Notes under the pieces: model-generated
What the model saw: the letters and a program-made list of their open reading frames with translations, nothing else
Databases searched by the model: none
Told to the model about the DNA's origin: nothing
Origin: DASXMX01 sp036794395
GTDB lineage: Bacteria; Planctomycetota; Phycisphaerae; Tepidisphaerales; Tepidisphaeraceae
Length of the DNA: 59,612 nt
Reading direction: 5' to 3'
NCBI GenBank assembly: GCA_036794395.1
Contig: DAIRGS010000004.1
Coordinates: forward strand, 1 to 59,612
Position numbers and translations under genes: made by a program
Part shown: piece by piece, positions 18,274-24,510 of the stretch
Numbering within the stretch: position 1 is the first letter of the stretch
Layout: every line of letters starts with the position of its first letter

Positions 18274-19017
18274 CTAGAACAGTTGATCGAGTACGTTTTC
18301 CATGGGCATCTGGATACAGGTAAATATCGGCGTATCGCGAAGGGTGTATTTGCTGCTCTGGGTTTCGCGAAGCTCCATCACCAGGTCCAGAAAATCCTTG
18401 GGTTCGTCGGTTTCGAACGCGACCACGAACTCCTGATCATCCAGGCCGAAACTATAGGTCGTGTTGAGCTTGACGCTGGGGAACTTGTTGCCGACGCGGA
18501 TATGCCCGTCCATGATTTTTTGCCGATCTTCCAGCGGCATAAGGTACCAGTCGCGGGTCTTCACGAAGGGGTAGATGAACAGGTATTTTCGTTTGCCGGG
18601 GATGATGTTGGTCCGGCTCTCGGGGCTGTGAAATGGGTCCAACCTATCGATGTAGGTGCTGCGTTTGGTCATCGCCACGAACGAGTGCGGCGTTTGAAGA
18701 TATGCCCCAAGCGTCGATTTATTAATCACCTGTGTCTGGGTCTGAAAAGTGTCGGGTGAATAGGCGATCCGCCACAACAGGAAATCGGTATCGGCACGAA
18801 GGCCCGCGGTGCTGTAGGTGAGGCAAATCAGGCCTTCCCGCGGCGTCTGAAAGAGCTTGGCGAACTCGCTGCGCGCCTGGATCTTGTCGTGATCGCTGAG
18901 CCGGCGGAAAGCCGGGTCGAGCTTGTAGAACGAAAAGTTGACGAATTGCCGCTGCATGGGTGGCGTTGACGCGGCTTCGGGCTTGGCGGCGGGGGATGTG
19001 GCTGATTGCTCGCTCAT
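18274..19017 (-). CDS. hemQ: HemQ-like (chlorite dismutase family) heme protein
   Basis: 247 residues. The C-terminal half matches coproheme decarboxylase (HemQ), which makes heme b from coproheme using peroxide: IYPFVKTRDWYLMPLEDRQK holds the likely radical tyrosine (Y149), and MDGHIRVGNKFP supplies the probable proximal heme histidine (H172), followed by SFGLDDQEFVVAFE. The N-terminal 20 residues are a low-complexity tail rich in A, S and P. ATG at 19017 follows GGGGAAGGA; the frame extends to 19068 without support. It lies 35 bases after the methyltransferase gene and 70 before the pseudokinase-SagB gene, all on the reverse strand. A true HemQ role is likely but a non-catalytic heme or redox role is possible. 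Confidence 0.82.
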   Translation of the reverse strand: MSEQSATSPAAKPEAASTPPMQRQFVNFSFYKLDPAFRRLSDHDKIQARSEFAKLFQTPREGLICLTYSTAGLRADTDFLLWRIAYSPDTFQTQTQVINKSTLGAYLQTPHSFVAMTKRSTYIDRLDPFHSPESRTNIIPGKRKYLFIYPFVKTRDWYLMPLEDRQKIMDGHIRVGNKFPSVKLNTTYSFGLDDQEFVVAFETDEPKDFLDLVMELRETQSSKYTLRDTPIFTCIQMPMENVLDQLF

Positions 19018-19052
19018 GTGTGAAATCCTTCCCCTAACAGTACGGCATCTGT

Positions 19053-19826
19053 TCACACCCGGCAACACCGGGCAATCAGCCGGGGAGATTGGATCGTCAC
19101 TTCACTGCCGTCGTAATTGCCCCAGAGCCGTTCGATTTTCAGCCCGTTTCGCTCCAGCAGCAGTTGAAGCTCGCGGGCGAACATAAACGTGATGTCGATA
19201 TCCATCGTCTCCCGCTTGGCCCGCCCCATCTCATCAAACCACGCATAATGAAAACTCACCCGCTCTGTCTGTGGCCCCGTGCGAACCACCGTATGCGTTT
19301 TCATCACTGTCCGGCCCAGCTCCGGCACAAAAAAGCTCGATGGATCGAGATTCTCCATTTTCGGATCCGCAATCAACGCAATGTCCGGCTGAAAAATATC
19401 CACCCAGAACCGCCCCCGCGGCGCCATGTGCCTGAGCGCCGCCTGAAGAACCCGATCCTGGTCATCGAGCGTTGTGAATCCCAGAAACGTGTTAAAGAAA
19501 ATGCACACCCAATCGAACCGCCGCTTCAGATTCAGTTTCAGAACATCGCCGTGGACGAGCTTCAACTCTCGCTCACCAAGCCCCACCGAATCCCGCTTCT
19601 GCCGGGCGATATCCAGCATGTCCTGGGCATAATCCACCCCCACAACCTCATGCCCGGCCTGCGCCAATGGAATTGCAGCGCGACCCGTCCCGGCACACAA
19701 CTCCAGAATGCTCTGCTTTCGCTTCGGCAACTGCCCCAGAAAAAACGGCACGTCTTCCTCCAGCATCCGCATGCCGGAGTATTCAGCGTCGTAGTAGTGG
19801 GCAATGTGGCGGTAACGCTTGGACAT
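19053..19826 (-). CDS. SAM-dependent methyltransferase, class I
   Basis: 257 residues with a complete Rossmann-type methyltransferase: motif I ILELCAGTGRAAIPLA (about 40-55), an acidic end of strand 2 (VVGVDYAQDML), VHGDVLKLNL, and WVCIFFNTFLGFTT in the position where many families read DxVxxxF. The C-terminal third (FHYAWFDEMGRAKRETMDID...) resembles Methyltransf_25-type proteins of unknown substrate. ATG at 19826 has no competing start. First gene of the reverse-strand set with hemQ and the pseudokinase-SagB gene. A substrate is not deducible. Confidence 0.85.
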   Translation of the reverse strand: MSKRYRHIAHYYDAEYSGMRMLEEDVPFFLGQLPKRKQSILELCAGTGRAAIPLAQAGHEVVGVDYAQDMLDIARQKRDSVGLGERELKLVHGDVLKLNLKRRFDWVCIFFNTFLGFTTLDDQDRVLQAALRHMAPRGRFWVDIFQPDIALIADPKMENLDPSSFFVPELGRTVMKTHTVVRTGPQTERVSFHYAWFDEMGRAKRETMDIDITFMFARELQLLLERNGLKIERLWGNYDGSEVTIQSPRLIARCCRV

Positions 19827-19861
19827 TTTCCGAATTCATCCTGTATGAATGCACTTTAAGT

Positions 19862-19972
19862 GCTTTGCAAGCCGTGGTCGGGAGCGTCGTTCAGGAGGAG
19901 CCGGGTCAGATGTGGGAAAACCAACTTTCCATGGCGAGGCATTTTCTTCGCGTAATCAGAGAGGCGGCCGGC
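19862..19972. repeat. Degenerate intergenic repeat, copy B2
   Basis: About 110 bases that align, with gaps, to the reverse complement of 53938-54050. Shared landmarks in order are GCTTT..AAGCCGTGG, AGATGTGGGAAAACCAACTT, GCATTTTCT and a weaker CAGA-GG segment. It lacks the outer inverted-repeat arms that frame the copy at 53.8 kb, so it may be a decayed or internal fragment. The surrounding gap (19827-20024) holds no convincing gene. Confidence 0.6.
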
Positions 19973-20024
19973 ATGGTGACCGCATACGGTTGACCCGGTG
20001 GTTCTACTCCACTGCCACACGTGG

Positions 20025-20612
20025 TTATGAAATGGGCAATTCGCTGCAAGCCATTCGCAGTTCCTCCATTGCGGCCGCTGCCTTAGTTTTCGTGCAAGGT
20101 GTGCCCGGTAGAGGAAATGCAAAAACGCGGGCACCGAATTGGTGTTCCAACGCAGGATTAAAACCATAGTTTGTCTTGGCCGATAATCCGAACCCGAAGC
20201 GAAGGATCTGATCAAGCACGCGTTTATAGACGAATACGACAACTTTCGGGCGGTGCATCCGAATCAGATCGAGAATCCGACCGAGACCTGCTTGGTATTC
20301 CGCATCAGACGGCTCGTCACCATAGCCCCGTGGAACCTTGACGATGTCGGTCAAGCCAAATCCATGTTTTAAAAGTGAATCGTCCTCGAACTTGGTCGTC
20401 GGCGTTAAAAGGCCGTACGTTTTCAGCCGATTCCAAAACATCCGTCCTTGCGTGCCTTGGAAGTAGTGGCCGGCTTCGACACTTACGGGCGCCGGCGTCT
20501 TCGCTATGAAAAGGATGCGGAGACCGGGCACGTCCGGAAGGATGTCTCGGAGCGTTCGTACCTGCCGCCCGTCTACCGTGATCAAGATGGAATTATCTGC
20601 CGCCGACTGCAT
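20025..20612 (-). CDS. Uracil/mismatch DNA glycosylase-like protein
   Basis: 195 residues from ATG 20612. The order of segments follows the Mug/TDG branch of the uracil-DNA glycosylase superfamily: ILFIAKTPAPVS followed by GHYFQGTQGRMFWNRL (the substrate-side loop before an FW helix), HGFGLTDIVKVP, a central PKVVVFVYKRVL strand, and a closing FPLPGTPC in place of the usual NPSG/HPS motif. Motif 1 differs from the common GxNP, so activity is uncertain. Its start overlaps the end of the HicA-like gene by about 30 bases. It would excise damaged or mismatched bases if active. Confidence 0.6.
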   Translation of the reverse strand: MQSAADNSILITVDGRQVRTLRDILPDVPGLRILFIAKTPAPVSVEAGHYFQGTQGRMFWNRLKTYGLLTPTTKFEDDSLLKHGFGLTDIVKVPRGYGDEPSDAEYQAGLGRILDLIRMHRPKVVVFVYKRVLDQILRFGFGLSAKTNYGFNPALEHQFGARVFAFPLPGTPCTKTKAAAAMEELRMACSELPIS

Positions 20613-20800
20613 AACGGAAGACCTGTTAGAACTGTTCCCGCAATACCCCAACAATCCCGCTCGTGAATTGCGAATACAACGTAGGACAAGTATCGCTTCT
20701 GCAACGTGCGATGCAAACCGCTTTGGCGTTTCGCCGACCAGTCAATGCGAATGAGCCCGAACAGCACATGGCTGGCTCGCTTGGAAGGCCATTGCCCCAT
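20582..20800 (-). CDS. HicA-like toxin, divergent C-terminus
   Basis: 72 residues: MGQWPSKRASHVL, IRIDWSAKRQSGLHRTLQK, SYVVFAIHERD. This follows the HicA-type pattern in which a KRQxGSH(K/R)T segment carries the catalytic histidine; here GLHRT keeps that histidine. HicA proteins of this branch usually continue with a block like IGPRMLARIAKxTGL. Here the corresponding stretch is shortened to WGIAGTVLTGL and then diverges, so it may be decayed. ATG at 20800 lies two bases after the HicB stop, a typical coupled arrangement. HicA toxins cut mRNA. Assigned on motif pattern only. Confidence 0.5.
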   Translation of the reverse strand: MGQWPSKRASHVLFGLIRIDWSAKRQSGLHRTLQKRYLSYVVFAIHERDCWGIAGTVLTGLPLCSRRQIIPS

Positions 20801-20802
20801 GA

Positions 20803-20997
20803 CTATCCCACGATCCAAAAGACGTTTTTCACTTGAGGCAACGCCTCACCGTGCTCAAGCCGCTCGGCCAACACGTGTAACGAAAGCACCTGCGCTTTCC
20901 GAACCGCCTCATCCCGCGACTGTCCATAGACCAGCACGCCGGGCAGTTCCGGCACCTCGGCAATCCAGCGGCCGTCGGCTTCCTGTTCGGTTTCCAC
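20803..20997 (-). CDS. HicB-family antitoxin-like protein
   Basis: 64 residues from a GTG at 20997 with GGGGACA upstream. It has the HicB partial RNase-H-like core: EADGRWIAEVPELPGVLVYG followed by the helix SRDEAVRKAQVLSLHVLAERL. No DNA-binding C-terminal extension is present, as in the shorter HicB forms. Immediately upstream of a HicA-like frame on the same strand, so a HicBA-type pair in the B-then-A order is likely. The antitoxin would bind and mask the toxin. Confidence 0.7.
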   Translation of the reverse strand: METEQEADGRWIAEVPELPGVLVYGQSRDEAVRKAQVLSLHVLAERLEHGEALPQVKNVFWIVG

Positions 20998-21071
20998 TCG
21001 GTATCTGTCCCCATTCTATCGCGCAGCCGCAGCCCGTTCTGTAAATCGCTTTTTCTGGCCGCTCGGCCGCG

Positions 21072-21452
21072 CTACCATTTTCCGTCCATCGAAATCAAGA
21101 CCTCAACATCACCTTCCATCGTGAGCCAGTTGAAGGTGCTGGGACGAAACTCTACAAACTGAGAAAGCTTTCCTTCAACTTCGCGCCAGGCGTCGTGCGA
21201 ATAGTCAAGGACGAGCGGTTCCTCGTGCTTTGGCAACAGTACACCGGTGTCTTTCGAGGCGGCACGCCAATAGAACCGACATCCGGCAATCGGCTTCACC
21301 CAGGATTGGTCGTGAACCGCGAACTCTTGCAGACGACCATCCGCGAGATCATTGCATACTCGCCGGAGCAGGTGTACCTCTTCCTCCCGGTAGTCGAACA
21401 ACCGCACGAGGGGAAGAGGCCATTGGCTGCCCGCAAGGTACTCGATCTTCAT
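21072..21452 (-). CDS. Conserved hypothetical protein
   Basis: 126 residues, soluble, with an alternating beta pattern: MKIEYLAGSQWPLPLVRLFDY, then HLLRRVCNDLADG, GCRFYWRAASKDTGVL, and an ending STFNWLTMEGDVEVLISMDG. The layout looks like a single small alpha/beta domain; no catalytic motif is evident. ATG at 21452 has GGTGGA a few bases upstream. It stands alone between the HicB-like gene and a small conserved gene. Function unknown. Confidence 0.6.
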   Translation of the reverse strand: MKIEYLAGSQWPLPLVRLFDYREEEVHLLRRVCNDLADGRLQEFAVHDQSWVKPIAGCRFYWRAASKDTGVLLPKHEEPLVLDYSHDAWREVEGKLSQFVEFRPSTFNWLTMEGDVEVLISMDGKW

Positions 21453-21566
21453 GCCGATTCCACCGAGCGGAAGTAGGTGAGAGCGTTCAGCCCGATGGGC
21501 CGCGCCCCCGGGGGCTCATGAGCTAAAGTAGCCACTGGGCGGGTCGTGGCCCAGCGCTGCGACTGA

Positions 21567-21803
21567 TTACGCAGCAGCCGTGCCTGCCGAGGGGGTGGCG
21601 ATGACCTGGCTGACGCCCTCGTGGTCGAAGATAACCGGTGCCCCATCCGCGCTGACGAAGACCGCGACGCCGCCGCGGACCACAAGCGCTTCGGGGTGAT
21701 CCACTCTCACGCGATCCCCGCTGACAAGCTCAACCAAATAGGCTTGAAAAGGCGTGCGCCTTTGAAATGCGCGAATGGTCGTTTGGAAGTGCTCCGCTGT
21801 CAT
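21567..21803 (-). CDS. Small conserved planctomycete-type protein
   Basis: 78 residues with a short helix (MTAEHFQTTIRAFQRRTPFQ) followed by a beta-rich segment (VELVSGDRVRVDHPEALVVR then GGVAVFVSADG). The pattern 'PF-hydrophobic-G-D-x-hydrophobic-V-x-H-P-E' is frequent in short planctomycete proteins of unknown role. A truncated look-alike lies just upstream at 21839-21910. Start is ATG at 21803. No function is known to me. Confidence 0.6.
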   Translation of the reverse strand: MTAEHFQTTIRAFQRRTPFQAYLVELVSGDRVRVDHPEALVVRGGVAVFVSADGAPVIFDHEGVSQVIATPSAGTAAA

Positions 21804-21838
21804 GACTTCAAGTATACCCGACTTGTGGCCGCGTCGTC

Positions 21839-21910
21839 TTACTGACGAGCAACATCCAACGGCCGAAATGGCCGGTCACCGTGAACGTTTTCCAATTGCT
21901 CGACCGTCAT
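21839..21910 (-). pseudogene. Truncated copy of the adjacent small protein
   Basis: A 23-codon frame reading MTVEQLENVHGDRPFRPLD then VARQ and stop. The opening MTxEx..x..(R)PF matches the start of the intact neighbour at 21567-21803, and of that family generally, but the beta-rich remainder is missing. It is best explained as a remnant of a tandem duplicate. The next 118 bases up to 22028 show nothing recognisable. Confidence 0.45.
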
Positions 21911-22028
21911 GAGCGCATTGTATCGGGGATGGCGTGCAACAGTATATCGAAAGATGTTCATTGCCCGAGGGTCGGAATGCGATGACAAACCTGATTCCGC
22001 TACACCCCACTGCTGCCCAGAACAATCG

Positions 22029-22610
22029 TTAATAGATTACGCCAAACGACACACGCGGCGCGCACTCAATCTGAATCAATGCGCTGAGAAGTCGTTGTTG
22101 CCGAATCGCCAAAAATTCCATTCGGCGCTGGCGGCGTTCAACGTTCGCCTCATTCGATGCGACTATTTCCTCGGCTTGACGTTGCTCACGAAGGTTTTCC
22201 TCGACCGTCGGCACGATCTTGAACGCCAAAAATTGCGAAAGGACGACAAGAAAATTGTCGGCTTCGAGAATTGTTGGCACCCCGATGCGATATGAGCGGT
22301 GCGCCGTGCAGTTGATATCGACCCAGTATTTGAAGCGGTCGCCCTCGTGCTGTTCTCCAACCGCAATGTTGACGATGGTGGCAAAATGAATTCGCCTGAA
22401 TTCGAACCATACCGATTTCGGAGTGACGCCGACACTGCCGTCCCCTAACGCAAATCCCTCACCATTGCTCGGTTGGCTCTTCGGGCCGAGTGTTTCGGTC
22501 AACATCTGTTCACGCTCGGCGGCGGAAAGTTTGCGGCGTCGCAGTTCACCAAGCTCAAAATCGCGAACGTTGTCAGCGATCAGGTTGTCGAGATCATCGA
22601 CGTTGCTCAT
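22029..22610 (-). CDS. Hypothetical protein with coiled-coil-like tail
   Basis: 193 residues from ATG 22610 (MSNVDDLDNLIADNVRDFEL). A charged N-terminal helix (GELRRRKLSAAEREQML) is followed by a probable beta region (VWFEFRRIHFATIVNIAVGE, YWVDINCTAHRSYRIGVPTI), then a long polar helix (VEENLREQRQAEEIVASNEA). The frame is open back to 22787, but that extension reads through an inverted repeat and is rejected. No motif identifies it. Confidence 0.5.
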   Translation of the reverse strand: MSNVDDLDNLIADNVRDFELGELRRRKLSAAEREQMLTETLGPKSQPSNGEGFALGDGSVGVTPKSVWFEFRRIHFATIVNIAVGEQHEGDRFKYWVDINCTAHRSYRIGVPTILEADNFLVVLSQFLAFKIVPTVEENLREQRQAEEIVASNEANVERRQRRMEFLAIRQQRLLSALIQIECAPRVSFGVIY

Positions 22611-22681
22611 GAAACGGCCCGCCTTATTCTTGGAATGTAGTCTCGGCAAATCACCAATCCTATTGTAATCGCTCGCGTACT

Positions 22682-22764
22682 TGTAGGGGCGAACCCCGTG
22701 TCCGCCCTCTATTTTGGTGGGCGTCAACCGAAACGCCGGGCGGACACGGGGGTCCGCCCCTACA
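22682..22764. repeat. Inverted repeat with TGTAGGGGCG ends
   Basis: Arms 22682-22707 and 22738-22764 pair over about 26 bases (TGTAGGGGCG, CCGTGTCCGCCC against the complement), with two small differences, around a 30-base loop. This 'AGGGGCGGACCCCCGTGTCCGCCC' type of repeat is a noncoding palindrome. It sits upstream of the hypothetical gene at 22029-22610 and could mark its 5' boundary. Confidence 0.75.
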
Positions 22765-22815
22765 GGGTCGTATTCAGATTCCGCCAATGATCAGAACAAT
22801 GGACGTTTTCAGAGA

Positions 22816-23598
22816 CTAAAAACCCGCCCGAATCACTTCCCCATCATACCCCAACCTAATCCCCTCCGGCAGCTCCCGATTCGTCTGTTCGTGCGGAAGC
22901 GAATGGGCAATATGCGTAAACAGCGTCTGCTTTGCCCCAATCCTCCGCGCGGCCGCGATTGCTTCTTCCACTGAAAAATGCGTGATATGCCGTTTGTATT
23001 GCAACGCATCCAGAACCAGTACATCAAGGTCCTTGAGCAGTTCAAACGACTCCTCGGGAATCAGGCTGACATCGGTGCAGTACGCGAGCCGTCCGACGCG
23101 AAATCCCAACACCGGCATCTGCCCGTGCATGAGGCGGATGGGCGTCCAAGTCACACCCTCAATTTCGAATGGCGACCCATTGATCGTCCGATGCACCAGG
23201 TGCGGCCGAAACACCTTCTCGTCGGGAACCGGCTCGCAGAACGCATATCCAAAGGATTGATGAATCGTCTTGAACGCCCGCTCTTCCGCCCACACATCGA
23301 GCGGCCCATTCTTGAGATAGTTGAACCGCCGGACATCGTCCAGGCCCATGATGTGGTCGGCATGGGCATGCGTAAAAACCACCGCGTCGATCTTGTCCAC
23401 GCCATGTGCAAGGCACTGGAGCCGCAATTCTGGCGTGGTATCGACCAGCACGCGCGTCGAGCCGTACGAAATCACCACCGACGGGCGCATGCGCTTGTCG
23501 TGCGGATCGGTGCTGGTGCAGACTTCGCACTTGCAGCCGATCATGGGCACGCCGGCGCTGGTGCCGGTGCCGAGGAAGAGCAATTGAACGTCAGACAT
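22816..23598 (-). CDS. Metallo-beta-lactamase fold hydrolase (PhnP-like)
   Basis: 260 residues. Begins LLFLGTGTSAGVPMIGC with CKCEVC, a cysteine pair near the start as in PhnP-type phosphodiesterases. The metal site reads THAHADHIMGLDD; later ligands are the Asp in YCTDVSLIPEE and the His in TLFTHIAHSLP. PhnP cleaves cyclic ribose phosphates in phosphonate breakdown, but relatives act on other phosphodiesters, so only the fold is firm. Start ATG 23598. Divergent from the small gene upstream of the HNH endonuclease. No phosphonate genes are nearby. Confidence 0.82.
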   Translation of the reverse strand: MSDVQLLFLGTGTSAGVPMIGCKCEVCTSTDPHDKRMRPSVVISYGSTRVLVDTTPELRLQCLAHGVDKIDAVVFTHAHADHIMGLDDVRRFNYLKNGPLDVWAEERAFKTIHQSFGYAFCEPVPDEKVFRPHLVHRTINGSPFEIEGVTWTPIRLMHGQMPVLGFRVGRLAYCTDVSLIPEESFELLKDLDVLVLDALQYKRHITHFSVEEAIAAARRIGAKQTLFTHIAHSLPHEQTNRELPEGIRLGYDGEVIRAGF

Positions 23599-23713
23599 CG
23601 CGTGGGTTTATAGCCGCGAAATGTCGGATACTCCATCGGACCAGAAACCGGCTCTTTTTGCGATGACGGATGCCGAGATTAGATGTACAATGGTGATCAT
23701 GTCAGTATCAGGA

Positions 23714-23971
23714 ATGTCAGCGACCATACTTAAAAAGCTGCTTTCTTCGGAGGAAGAGCTACCTGTTGAAGCCGCACGCTATTTCCTGAAACTTTCACTT
23801 AGCCAAGCTGATCTTGATCGCATTTCCGTCTTGTCTGAAAAGGCGAATGAGGGGGAATTGGATTCGGAAGAAAAAGACGAGCTACACCTTTACGTTCTTC
23901 TGGCTGATTTCCTGACGATCATGCACCTGCGCGCTGAAGACTCGCTTCGCGCCAAGTCGCCGGCCGCGTGA
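23714..23971 (+). CDS. Small conserved protein paired with HNH endonuclease
   Basis: 85 residues, largely helical and acidic: MSATILKKLLSSEEELPVEA, YFLKLSLSQADLDRI, LSEKANEGELDSEEKDELHL, then VLLADFLTIMHLRAED. Proteins with this 'MSATI' opening often precede HNH endonuclease genes in planctomycetes and cyanobacteria, which favours ATG 23714 even though in-frame ATGs exist at 23690, 23699 and 23621. It ends four bases before the HNH start, indicating co-transcription. It may be a partner or regulator of the nuclease; its action is unknown. Confidence 0.65.
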   Translation: MSATILKKLLSSEEELPVEAARYFLKLSLSQADLDRISVLSEKANEGELDSEEKDELHLYVLLADFLTIMHLRAEDSLRAKSPAA

Positions 23972-23975
23972 TCAG

Positions 23976-24368
23976 ATGGAAAAAGTCCTTGAAGATCTGG
24001 TTCGGCGGCGCGGTGCCGGAAGGTGTGAGTATTGCCACTACCCACTTCCCCCATTTCAGTTCGAGCACATCGTCGCGCGGCAGCACGGCGGCATCACTGT
24101 TGAAGAAAACCTGGCGCTCGCGTGTATCAGGTGCAATTCTTACAAAGGTCCAAACCTTTCGGGAATCGATCCAGAAACGCACGCGATCGTTCCTCTATTT
24201 AATCCCCGAACGCAGATTTGGCGCACTCACTTTCGCTGGGAGCGAGCGCGCCTCGTTGGCATCACACCTTCAGGCCGCGCCACTATTGCGGTATTGTCGA
24301 TCAACAATTGGCCGCGAATCGAGGCTCGTCAAAGATTAATTGCCGCAGGACGAATGTCATTAACCTAG
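23976..24368 (+). CDS. HNH endonuclease
   Basis: 130 residues. The HNH signature is complete: CEYCHYP (zinc cysteines), FEHIVARQHGG (metal His), then NLALACIRCNSYKG (Asn, cysteine pair and Lys). The C-terminal part (PLFNPRTQIWRTHFRWE, GRATIAVLSINNWPRIEAR) is conserved in the free-standing form common in cyanobacteria and planctomycetes. ATG 23976 lies four bases after the upstream partner's stop. It is a nonspecific or sequence-specific nuclease of unknown target; no intron or phage context is seen. Its TAG stop falls within the edge of a palindromic repeat. Confidence 0.82.
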   Translation: MEKVLEDLVRRRGAGRCEYCHYPLPPFQFEHIVARQHGGITVEENLALACIRCNSYKGPNLSGIDPETHAIVPLFNPRTQIWRTHFRWERARLVGITPSGRATIAVLSINNWPRIEARQRLIAAGRMSLT

Positions 24369-24480
24369 AGCATTCGCCACGTTGGTGTGGCGGGATCGAA
24401 TCTTTGATAGCCGTGGGCGGAAGCCCCGGGGCTTCCGCCCGCGGCTATTAAGCGATCAACCAACCTGAAATATGCTCTAG
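24365..24480. repeat. Nested palindrome with CTAGAGCAT ends
   Basis: Outer nine-base arms CTAGAGCAT (24365-24373) and ATGCTCTAG (24472-24480) enclose an inner palindrome at 24407-24449 centred on AAGCCCCGGGGCTT, with about 20-base arms and one mismatch. The left outer arm includes the HNH stop codon. It separates the HNH gene from the end of topA, so it may also terminate both transcripts, but the nested, framed design is that of a small mobile-looking element. Confidence 0.7.
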
Positions 24481-24510
24481 GAAACGTAGATCTCTTAAAT
24501 TCGATCGCGG

